Positions 1 to 5,515 of a stretch of 7,760 nucleotides of DNA are shown in pieces. The notes below the pieces were generated by a model. That model was not told where the DNA came from and made no database searches. It saw only the letters and a program-made list of their open reading frames with translations. Numbering within the stretch: the first letter of the stretch is position 1; each line of letters begins with the position of its first letter. Location of the stretch: assembly GCA_005882155.1 (NCBI GenBank), contig VBCQ01000232.1, positions 1-7,760 on the forward strand. The letters are read 5' to 3'. The stretch is from Betaproteobacteria bacterium. Lineage in GTDB: Bacteria > Pseudomonadota > Gammaproteobacteria > Burkholderiales > Burkholderiaceae_C. The position numbers and the translations under genes are program-made.

Positions 1-1860
1 TATGTGCGCGACGCACCCGCGCAGCTGCTCGACCGCTCGGCCGGCCATCTCATCGAGCGCTGGCGCCAGCGCGTGCGCGATGCGATCGATGCGACGGTCA
101 GCGATCGACGCGCCGCCGGTGTGCTGGCGGCGCTCGCGGTCGGCGACCAATCGGCCATCGAGCGCGAAGACTGGGATCTGTTTCGCAACACCGGCATCGC
201 GCACCTGGTCAGCATCAGCGGCCTGCACGTCACGATGTTCGCCTGGCTCGCCGGGCTGCTGCTGGCGGCGGTGTGGCGGCGCAGCGCGCACGCAATGGCT
301 TGGCTGCCGGCACAGCAGGCGGCGCGTTGGGGCGGCTTGGCCGCAGCGCTGGGCTATGCGGTGTTCTCGGGCTGGGGCGTGCCGTCGCAACGCACCGTGT
401 GGATGCTCGCGACCGTCACGCTGCTGCAGACAACAGGGCGGCGCTGGCCTTGGCCGCTGGTGCTGCTCGCAGCCGCCGTCGTCGTCACCGCGCTCGACCC
501 GTGGGCCCTGCTGCAAGCCGGCTTCTGGCTGTCGTTCGTCGCGGTCGGCTTGCTGATGGGGTCGGATGTCGCGCATCGAGCGAGCAGCGACGAGCCGACA
601 ACCGAACCCGCTCGCGTCGGCTGGCGCCGCTGGCTGCTGCCGGCGGGGCGTCATCTGCATGGCGAGCTGCGCACGCAGGTCATCGCGACGATCGGTCTCA
701 CGCCGCTGACGCTCGTCTTCTTCCAGCAAGTCTCGGTCGTCGGCTTCATCGCCAACCTGGTCGCGATTCCGCTCGTCACGCTGGTCATCACGCCGCTCGC
801 CTTGCTCGGGTCTTTCATCGCGCCGTTGTGGTGGCTCGGCGCGTGGATGGTGCAGTGGCTGTGCGCGATGCTGGCGTGGCTCGCAGGGCTGCCCGGCGCC
901 GTGTGGACGGTTCCGGTGGCGCCTGGCTGGGCGCAGCTCGCCGGCCTCATCGCCGCGGCCTTGCTCGTCATGCCGATCCCGTGGCGGCTGCGCGCACTGG
1001 CGCTGCCGCTCGCGTTGCCGCTGCTGCTGCCGCCGCTCGCCACGCCGGCCGAAGGCCGGTTCGACTTGCTCGCCGTCGACGTCGGCCAAGGCACTTCGGT
1101 GCTGGTGCGCACGCACAGCCACCTGCTCGTTTACGACGCGGGCCCGCAGTACTCGCGCGACAGCGACGCCGGTCAGCGCATTCTGCTGCCGCTGTTGCGT
1201 GCACGCGGCGAGCCGCGCATCGACACGCTGATGCTGAGCCACCGCGACCTCGATCATGTCGGAGGTGCCGGTGCGCTGCTGCGCGGGATCGCGGTCGGCG
1301 ACTTGTCGAGCTCGCTGGAAGACGGCCACCCGTTGCTCGCCGCCATCGCGCAACAGTCGCGCTGCGTCTCGGCTCAAGCCTGGGACTGGGACGGCGTGCG
1401 CTTCGAAGTGCTGCAGCCGAGCGCCGACGCTTATGACCTCGCACTCAAGTCGAATGCGATGTCGTGCGTGCTGCGAATCAGCAGCGCCGTGTCGGGCAGC
1501 GCCTTGCTGACCGGCGACATCGAACGCCAGCAGGAAGCGGCGCTTGTCGAGCGCCTCGGCGACGCGTTGCGCAGCGACGTTTTGGTCGTGCCGCACCACG
1601 GCAGCAAGACCTCGTCGACCGCGGCCTTCCTCGATGCGGTGCAGCCCGGTGCGGCGGTATTCCAGGCCGGCTACCGCAACCGCTTCGGCCATCCGGCGGC
1701 CGAGGTGCTGGCGCGCTACCGCGAGCGCGGCATCACCGTTTTCGCGAGCCCGGGCTGCGGCGCCTGGCAGTGGCGCGGGCGCGGCGAGGGGCAGGGTGTT
1801 TGCCAGCGTGACGTCGCGCGGCGCTACTGGCACCATGTGATCGAGGCGGGAGCGCCGTAA
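1..1860 (+). CDS. comEC: DNA internalization competence protein ComEC/Rec2, C-terminal part (5' truncated by window)
   Basis: ComEC forms the inner-membrane channel that brings single-stranded DNA into the cytoplasm during natural transformation. The frame is open from base 1 to the TAA at 1858-1860, about 619 codons. The N-terminal start and probably a DUF4131-type region lie upstream. What is seen: the competence-domain motif HLVSISGLHV at 202-231, then many hydrophobic segments up to about 1050 (for example around 430-570 and 730-990). A metallo-beta-lactamase-like domain follows, with VDVGQG at 1075-1092, SHRDLDHVGG at 1237-1266, LTGDIE near 1506-1523 and the VVPHHGSKT motif whose His pair is at 1594-1599. 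The HxDxDH signature is intact, so the nuclease-like domain looks competent. The gene ends 57 bp before the ATP-grasp gene on the same strand; no functional link between the two is evident. Codons near 4-6 (GTG) or 2-4 (ATG, other frame) are not real starts, because the protein is already inside the family's conserved core by residue 68. Family assignment is very secure. Confidence 0.95.
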   Translation, partial: YVRDAPAQLLDRSAGHLIERWRQRVRDAIDATVSDRRAAGVLAALAVGDQSAIEREDWDLFRNTGIAHLVSISGLHVTMFAWLAGLLLAAVWRRSAHAMAWLPAQQAARWGGLAAALGYAVFSGWGVPSQRTVWMLATVTLLQTTGRRWPWPLVLLAAAVVVTALDPWALLQAGFWLSFVAVGLLMGSDVAHRASSDEPTTEPARVGWRRWLLPAGRHLHGELRTQVIATIGLTPLTLVFFQQVSVVGFIANLVAIPLVTLVITPLALLGSFIAPLWWLGAWMVQWLCAMLAWLAGLPGAVWTVPVAPGWAQLAGLIAAALLVMPIPWRLRALALPLALPLLLPPLATPAEGRFDLLAVDVGQGTSVLVRTHSHLLVYDAGPQYSRDSDAGQRILLPLLRARGEPRIDTLMLSHRDLDHVGGAGALLRGIAVGDLSSSLEDGHPLLAAIAQQSRCVSAQAWDWDGVRFEVLQPSADAYDLALKSNAMSCVLRISSAVSGSALLTGDIERQQEAALVERLGDALRSDVLVVPHHGSKTSSTAAFLDAVQPGAAVFQAGYRNRFGHPAAEVLARYRERGITVFASPGCGAWQWRGRGEGQGVCQRDVARRYWHHVIEAGAP

Positions 1861-1902
1861 CGCGGCGGCTCGCGTGGCCTGGATTTTGCTAACCTCAGCC
1901 CG

Positions 1903-1907
1903 AGGAG
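1903..1907 (+). promoter_or_regulatory. Ribosome binding site (AGGAG) of the ATP-grasp gene
   Basis: AGGAG lies 10 nt before the ATG at 1918, inside a purine-rich run that continues to 1912, so an AGAGG closer to the start could serve equally. It supports 1918 as the start over the in-frame ATG seven codons later. The rest of the 57-bp gap after comEC shows no convincing promoter or terminator, so read-through from comEC is possible. Confidence 0.7.
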
Positions 1908-1917
1908 AGAGGCGCCG

Positions 1918-3354
1918 ATGAGACCGAGCTTCGATGAGATGCAAGCCACGCCGACGACGGTGCGCGAGCACTACCGCGGCTACAAGCGCTGGCTCGCCGA
2001 GCAGCCCGGCGACGTGATGCGCTCGCGGCGCGAAGAGGCGGAGATGATCTTCCGCCGCGTCGGCATCACCTTCGCCGTCTACGGCGCGAAGGACGAAGAC
2101 GGCTCGGGCACCGAGCGGCTGATTCCATTCGACCTGATTCCGCGCGTGATCCCGGCCCATGAATGGAGCGAGATGGAGCGCGGGCTGCGCCAGCGCGTGA
2201 CGGCACTGAACCGCTTCGTCCACGACGTCTACCACGCGCAGGACATTATTCGCGCCGGTGTCGTGCCGGCCGAGCAGATCTTCAAGAACGCGCAGTACCG
2301 GCCCGAGATGATGGGTGTCGATGTGGCCGGCGGCATCTACTCGCACATCGCCGGCATCGACATCGTGCGCGCGGCCAACGCCGACGGCAGCGCGAGCTAC
2401 TACGTGCTCGAAGACAACCTGCGCGTGCCCAGCGGCGTGAGCTACATGCTCGAGAACCGCAAGATGATGATGCGGCTCTTTCCCGAGCTGTTCAGCCAGC
2501 ATCGCGTCGCGCCGGTCGCGCATTACCCCGACCTCTTGCTCGAGACCTTGCGCGCGGTCGCGCCGGCGGCGGTCAACGACCCGACCGTCGTGCTGCTGAC
2601 GCCAGGCATGTACAACAGCGCCTACTTCGAGCACGCGTTTCTCGCGCAGCAAATGGGCATCGAGCTCGTCGAAGGACAAGACCTCTTCGTCAAGGACAAC
2701 TTCGTCTACATGCGCACCACGCAAGGGCCGAAGCGGGTCGACGTGATCTATCGGCGGCTCGACGACGACTTCCTCGACCCGCTCGCGTTCCGCGCCGATT
2801 CGACGCTCGGCTGCCCGGGCTTGCTCAGCGTCTATCGCGCCGGCAACGTGACCTTGTCGAACGCGATCGGCACCGGAGTCGCCGACGACAAGTCGATCTA
2901 CCCGTATGTGCCGAAGATGATCGAGTTCTACCTCGGCGAGAAGCCGATCCTCAATAACGTTCCGACCTACCTGTGCCGCGAGGCCGACGACCTGAAGTTC
3001 GTGCTCGACCATCTGCCCGACCTGGTCGTGAAGGAAGTCCATGGCGCCGGCGGCTACGGCATGCTGGTCGGGCCGGCAGCGACGAAGGACGAGATCGCCG
3101 ACTTCCGCAGGGCACTCGAAGCCAACCCATCGGGCTACATCGCGCAGCCGACCTTGAGCTTGTCGACCTGCCCAACCTTCGTCGACAGCGGCATCGCGCC
3201 GCGCCACATCGATCTGCGGCCTTTCGTGCTGAGCGGCAAGACCGTGCAGATGGTCCCGTGTGGGCTGACGCGCGTCGCGCTGAAAGAGGGCTCGCTCGTC
3301 GTCAACTCGTCGCAGGGTGGCGGGACCAAGGACACCTGGGTACTGGAGGCCTGA
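1918..3354 (+). CDS. Circularly permuted type 2 ATP-grasp protein (COG2308, DUF404/DUF407)
   Basis: This is a 478-residue stand-alone member of the circularly permuted ATP-grasp family, which is predicted to use ATP to form amide (peptide-like) bonds; no substrate is known to me. Family wording runs the whole length. The N-terminus is MRPSFDEM with HYRGYKRWL, followed by LIPFDLIPRVIP and RPEMMGVDV. VVLLTPGMYNSAYFEHAF starts at residue 224 and VIYRRLDDDFLDP has its Tyr at 278. A glycine-rich loop KEVHGAGGYGM spans 372-382, and the C-terminal signature NSSQGGGTKDTW spans about 463-474. The basic, acidic and Gly-rich motifs expected for nucleotide binding are present, so it looks active. The length fits the short form of the family; a longer form is fused to an alpha-E domain. 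It is the first gene of a three-gene operon, and its stop is separated by only 2 nt from the alpha-E start. Cytoplasmic by the absence of a signal peptide or membrane segment. Family certain; biochemical role inferred from comparative genomics. Confidence 0.95.
   Translation: MRPSFDEMQATPTTVREHYRGYKRWLAEQPGDVMRSRREEAEMIFRRVGITFAVYGAKDEDGSGTERLIPFDLIPRVIPAHEWSEMERGLRQRVTALNRFVHDVYHAQDIIRAGVVPAEQIFKNAQYRPEMMGVDVAGGIYSHIAGIDIVRAANADGSASYYVLEDNLRVPSGVSYMLENRKMMMRLFPELFSQHRVAPVAHYPDLLLETLRAVAPAAVNDPTVVLLTPGMYNSAYFEHAFLAQQMGIELVEGQDLFVKDNFVYMRTTQGPKRVDVIYRRLDDDFLDPLAFRADSTLGCPGLLSVYRAGNVTLSNAIGTGVADDKSIYPYVPKMIEFYLGEKPILNNVPTYLCREADDLKFVLDHLPDLVVKEVHGAGGYGMLVGPAATKDEIADFRRALEANPSGYIAQPTLSLSTCPTFVDSGIAPRHIDLRPFVLSGKTVQMVPCGLTRVALKEGSLVVNSSQGGGTKDTWVLEA
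3345..3349 (+). promoter_or_regulatory. Ribosome binding site (GGAGG) inside the ATP-grasp gene end
   Basis: GGAGG sits 7 nt before the ATG at 3357 and lies within the last codons of the upstream gene. It fixes the alpha-E start at 3357, although that frame is open much further upstream, and implies co-translation with the ATP-grasp gene. Confidence 0.8.
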
Positions 3355-3356
3355 CC

Positions 3357-4355
3357 ATGCTGTCGCGCACCGCCGATCATCTCTTCTGGATGGCCCGCTA
3401 CATGGAGCGAGCCGAGAACACCGCGCGGATGCTCGATGTCAACTACCAGACCGCGCTGCTTCCGCAATCCGCGGACGCCGCCGAAAAGGGCTGGAAGGGT
3501 CTGCTCAGCATTTCCGAGTTGAGCGGCGACTTCGCCGCGCGTTACGGCACCATCAATGCGCGCAGCGTGATGGACTACATGGTCAGCGACCCGAACAACG
3601 GATCGAGCATTCGCAGCTGCCTGATGGCGGCACGCGAGAACGCGCGAGCGGTGCGCGGCACGCTGACCACCGAGGTGTGGGAAACGCAGAATCAGACCTG
3701 GCTCGAGTTCCAGCGCATGGTGTCGACCGGCGCGTTCCTGAAGGACCCCGGCACCGCGTTCGAATGGGTCAAGTTCCGCTCGCATTTGTCGCGCGGCGTG
3801 ACGGTGGGAACGATGCTGCAGGACGAGGCCTTTCACTTCCTGCGCATCGGCAGCTTCCTCGAGCGGGCCGACAACACCGCGCGGCTGCTCGACGTGAAGT
3901 TCCACGCCGTCAACAGCGAGTTCTTCGGTGCGAACGGAAACGGTGGCAACGGCGCGGGCGGCGCGAACAGCGGCAACGGCAAGGACCTCGAATACGACTT
4001 CTATCACTGGTCGGCGATCCTGCGCTCGGTCTCCGGCTTCGAGGTGTACCGCAAGGCCTATCGCAACGTGATCCGCCCCGAGAAGGTCGCCGAGCTGCTG
4101 ATCCTGCGGCCCGACATGCCGCGCTCGCTGGCCGCCTGCATGCACGAGGTGCTGTCGAATCTGCGCATGGTCGCGAACGAGCAATCGAGCGAGACCTTGC
4201 GTCGCGCCGGGCGCTTGAACGCGGACTTGCAATACGGCCGCATCGACGAGATTCTCGCGACCGGCCTGCATGCGTTCCTGACGCAGTTCCTCGAGCGCGT
4301 GGCGACTTTGGGTGTCGGCATCAGCCGCGACTTCCTCGTGCCGGTCGAGGCATGA
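3357..4355 (+). CDS. Alpha-E domain-containing protein (COG2307, DUF403)
   Basis: This is a 332-residue, mostly helical protein of the alpha-E family, found almost always beside or fused to circularly permuted ATP-grasp enzymes. Its activity is unknown; it is thought to assist or form part of the amidoligase complex. It opens with the family's typical MLSRTADHLFWMARYMERAENTARML. The ERA(E/D)NTAR motif occurs twice, at residues 17-24 and 169-176, which suggests an internally duplicated helical unit. Further family segments are WLEFQRM, FLRIGSFLERAD, FYHWSAILRSVSGFEVYRKAY and RPDMPRSLAACM. A run of Gly, Asn, Ala and Ser at residues 191-210 looks like a flexible linker and may be specific to this lineage. 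The start has a strong GGAGG seven bases upstream. The stop overlaps the next gene's start (ATGA, 4352-4355), so translation of the transglutaminase is probably coupled. Family assignment is secure; molecular role is not established. Confidence 0.95.
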   Translation: MLSRTADHLFWMARYMERAENTARMLDVNYQTALLPQSADAAEKGWKGLLSISELSGDFAARYGTINARSVMDYMVSDPNNGSSIRSCLMAARENARAVRGTLTTEVWETQNQTWLEFQRMVSTGAFLKDPGTAFEWVKFRSHLSRGVTVGTMLQDEAFHFLRIGSFLERADNTARLLDVKFHAVNSEFFGANGNGGNGAGGANSGNGKDLEYDFYHWSAILRSVSGFEVYRKAYRNVIRPEKVAELLILRPDMPRSLAACMHEVLSNLRMVANEQSSETLRRAGRLNADLQYGRIDEILATGLHAFLTQFLERVATLGVGISRDFLVPVEA

Positions 4356-5209
4356 AACTCAGCATCCATCACGAGACGCACTACGAGTACAGCGCGCCGC
4401 TGCGCTATGCATTGCAATCGGTGCGCCTGACGCCCGAGCCGAGCGCGCATCAGACTGTTCTGCACTGGGCCCTGCATGCGCCGGGAACGCTGTTCGCCGA
4501 GCGCGACGGCTACGGCAATCATGCGCACACCTGGAGCTTTGCGCGGCGCGTTTATCGCGGCGTGATCCGCGCGATCGGCGCGGTGCAAACGCACGCGTCG
4601 CCCGAGCTCATCGACGCGAGCGGTGTGCCGCCGCCGCAGATGTACTTGCGCGCGACCGAGCTGACGCCGTTTCATCGCTCGCTGTCGGATCTGGGCCGAG
4701 GGCCGCTGGCGAAAGGTGTCAACGCCGACAGCCTGTTGACGCTCGCCGCCGCGGTGCGCGAACGCGTTCCCTATCGTGCCGACATCACGACGGTGACGAC
4801 CAACGCCGTCGAGGCGCTCGCGCTCGGCGGCGGCGTGTGCCAGGACCAGGCGCATGTATTCATCGCCGCGTGTCGCTCGCATGGCGTTCCGGCGCGCTAC
4901 GTCAGCGGATATTTCTATGCCGAGGATGCGCCGGTGCTGGCCAGCCACGCGTGGGCCGATGTCTGCATCGACATGGCCGAGCGCCGTTGGCTCAGCGTCG
5001 ACATCACCCATGGCTGCCTGATGGACGAGCGCCATGTGCGCCTCGCCGTCGGCCCCGATTACGCCGCGTGCCTGCCGATCCGCGGCGTGCGCTCAGGCGG
5101 CGGCAAGGAGTCGATGCGCGTGCGCGTCGAAATCCGGCCGTTGGCCGGCGCGGGCTTAACGTACAGCTCCCCCGCGCCCCCTCCAAGAGGGGGCTTCCAG
5201 CATGGATAA
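4352..5209 (+). CDS. Transglutaminase-like (cysteine peptidase fold) protein of the ATP-grasp/alpha-E cluster
   Basis: This is a 285-residue protein with the bacterial transglutaminase N-terminal domain (MKLSIHHETHYEYSAPLRYALQSVRLTP) and a transglutaminase core. The catalytic triad is readable: Cys163 in GGGVCQDQAH, His199 in SHAWAD and Asp217 in LSVDITHG. In the family these residues support amide hydrolysis or transfer, so the predicted role is to cleave or process the peptide-like product of the upstream ATP-grasp enzyme (inference). The family's C-terminal wording DERHVRLAVG, PIRGVRSGGG and MRVRVEIRP is present up to about residue 267. Residues 272-285 are encoded by a hairpin repeat (5164-5205), and the stop TAA lies just beyond it, so the C-terminus looks altered. 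Start: the ATG overlaps the alpha-E stop by 4 nt with only a weak GAGG directly before it, consistent with translational coupling. No signal peptide, so probably cytoplasmic. Confidence 0.93.
   Translation: MKLSIHHETHYEYSAPLRYALQSVRLTPEPSAHQTVLHWALHAPGTLFAERDGYGNHAHTWSFARRVYRGVIRAIGAVQTHASPELIDASGVPPPQMYLRATELTPFHRSLSDLGRGPLAKGVNADSLLTLAAAVRERVPYRADITTVTTNAVEALALGGGVCQDQAHVFIAACRSHGVPARYVSGYFYAEDAPVLASHAWADVCIDMAERRWLSVDITHGCLMDERHVRLAVGPDYAACLPIRGVRSGGGKESMRVRVEIRPLAGAGLTYSSPAPPPRGGFQHG
5164..5205 (-). repeat. ~40-bp hairpin repeat, copy 1 (inverted orientation)
   Basis: Core CCCCCTC-CAA-GAGGGGG (5177-5193) is a 7-bp perfect stem with a 3-nt loop. Read on the - strand it gives CATGCTGGAAG, then the hairpin, then a GGGGGAGC tail, matching copies 2 and 3 on the + strand. 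It lies inside the 3' end of the first transglutaminase gene and encodes its last 14 residues. No T-run follows, so it is not a standard intrinsic terminator. Confidence 0.85.
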
Positions 5210-5218
5210 CGAGCCGGC

Positions 5219-5232
5219 CAGCCGGCCGGCTG
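5219..5232. repeat. 14-bp perfect palindrome (CAGCCGGCCGGCTG)
   Basis: The sequence equals its own reverse complement and lies 10 bp after the stop of the first transglutaminase gene. It shares the GCCGGCC core seen in the 33-bp tandem units further on, so it may be a diverged relative. In GC-rich DNA such short palindromes also arise by chance. Confidence 0.5.
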
Positions 5233-5294
5233 CGGCCTTGGAGGCGCTCGTTGCGGCGATGACGATCGAGTGCACGCGAGGTGTTTCGTTCTTC

Positions 5295-5333
5295 GAGCTG
5301 GAGTCCCCCTCTTGGAGGGGGACTTGGGGGAGC
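5295..5333 (+). repeat. ~40-bp hairpin repeat, copy 2 (direct)
   Basis: Core CCCCCTC-TTG-GAGGGGG at 5305-5321 is a 7-bp stem with a 3-nt loop. It is preceded by GAGCTGGAG and followed by ACT and TGGGGGAGC. Stem and tail match copy 3; the leader (GCTGGA) matches partly. There is no poly-T tract after it. Confidence 0.85.
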
Positions 5334-5340
5334 CGTCGAA

Positions 5341-5380
5341 CATGCTGGAACCCCCTCTCGGAGGGGGGCAGGGGGAGCGG
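5341..5380 (+). repeat. ~40-bp hairpin repeat, copy 3 (direct)
   Basis: CATGCTGGAA is followed by core CCCCCTC-TCG-GAGGGGG (5351-5367) and the tail GGGGGAGC. It is close to the reverse complement of copy 1 over about 40 bp, so copies 1 and 3 form a long imperfect inverted repeat bracketing about 135 bp. The arms match outside the hairpin core too, which argues for a true repeat family rather than chance G/C runs. Confidence 0.85.
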
Positions 5381-5381
5381 T

Positions 5382-5480
5382 GCGATAAGTCATGCCGGCC
5401 GCAGGTCGGCGTCGGCGATAAGTCATGCCGGCCGCAGGTCGGCGGCGGCGATAAGTCATGCCGGCCGCAGGCCGGCGTCA
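5382..5480 (+). repeat. Three 33-bp tandem repeats, each with a GCCGGCC hairpin
   Basis: The units are 5382-5414, 5415-5447 and 5448-5480, and a few bases of a fourth (GCGAT) follow. Each begins GCGATAAGTCATGCCGGCC. Units differ at only a few positions near their ends. In units 1 and 2 the arms GCCGGCC and GGTCGGC pair across a GCA loop with one G-T wobble; in unit 3 the arm is GGCCGGC and the stem is perfect. The array ends 35 bp before the start codon of the large transglutaminase gene, so it lies in that gene's probable leader or promoter region. Confidence 0.92.
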
Positions 5481-5504
5481 GCGATCCGAGCCACCCACTG
5501 AAGC

Positions 5505-5515
5505 GGGGAATCCCC
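5505..5515 (+). promoter_or_regulatory. Ribosome binding site overlapping a GGGG/CCCC palindrome before the start codon
   Basis: GGGGAATCCCC directly abuts the ATG at 5516. The GGGGA half is the only Shine-Dalgarno-like sequence here, about 6 nt from the start, and it can pair with the CCCC that follows (4 bp, 3-nt loop). Such a short hairpin is marginal, but it could dampen initiation. The start itself is supported by the downstream family N-terminus. Confidence 0.45.

Larger units (their letters stand above)
5210..5515. other. 306-bp spacer between the two transglutaminase genes, no convincing gene
   Basis: The spacer is mostly repeats: a 14-bp palindrome, two direct copies of the ~40-bp hairpin repeat and three 33-bp tandem units. 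A 99-codon frame from the ATG at 5202 to 5501 crosses it, but it starts inside the preceding gene's repeat, is largely translated repeat with no recognisable domain, and has no good ribosome binding site. Several frames on both strands are open here, as expected for GC-rich sequence. The non-repeat part, about 5236-5294, shows nothing I recognise. No clear promoter was seen, so it is uncertain whether the large downstream gene is transcribed with the operon or separately. Confidence 0.75.

Noticed and set aside
1881..1900. Promoter -10 element (TGCTAACCT) before the ATP-grasp gene
   Set aside because: Only a partial match to an extended -10 and no convincing -35; not enough to call a promoter.
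3135..4271. 378-codon open frame on the - strand opposite the ATP-grasp end and the alpha-E gene
   Set aside because: It spans the boundary of two well-supported + strand genes and its translation has no recognisable motif; a shadow of codon bias.
4058..5035. 325-codon open frame on the - strand opposite the alpha-E and transglutaminase genes
   Set aside because: Same reasoning: antisense to two conserved genes, low-complexity Arg-rich translation.
5177..5193. Intrinsic terminator after the transglutaminase gene
   Set aside because: The stem is strong but is followed by CTTCCAGC rather than a T-run, and it lies before the stop codon inside the coding region. The other two copies also lack T-runs.
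5317..5375. G-quadruplex from four runs of five or six G
   Set aside because: The middle loop would be over 30 nt, and the G-runs are better explained as hairpin arms and tails of two repeat copies.
5382..5480. Possible CRISPR array
   Set aside because: The 33-bp units are directly adjacent without unique spacers, so this is a simple tandem repeat.
5202..5501. 99-codon open frame in the spacer containing three AISHAGRR repeats
   Set aside because: The peptide repeats are just the translated 33-bp DNA units. The start codon lies within another repeat, there is no good ribosome binding site, and other frames are equally open.
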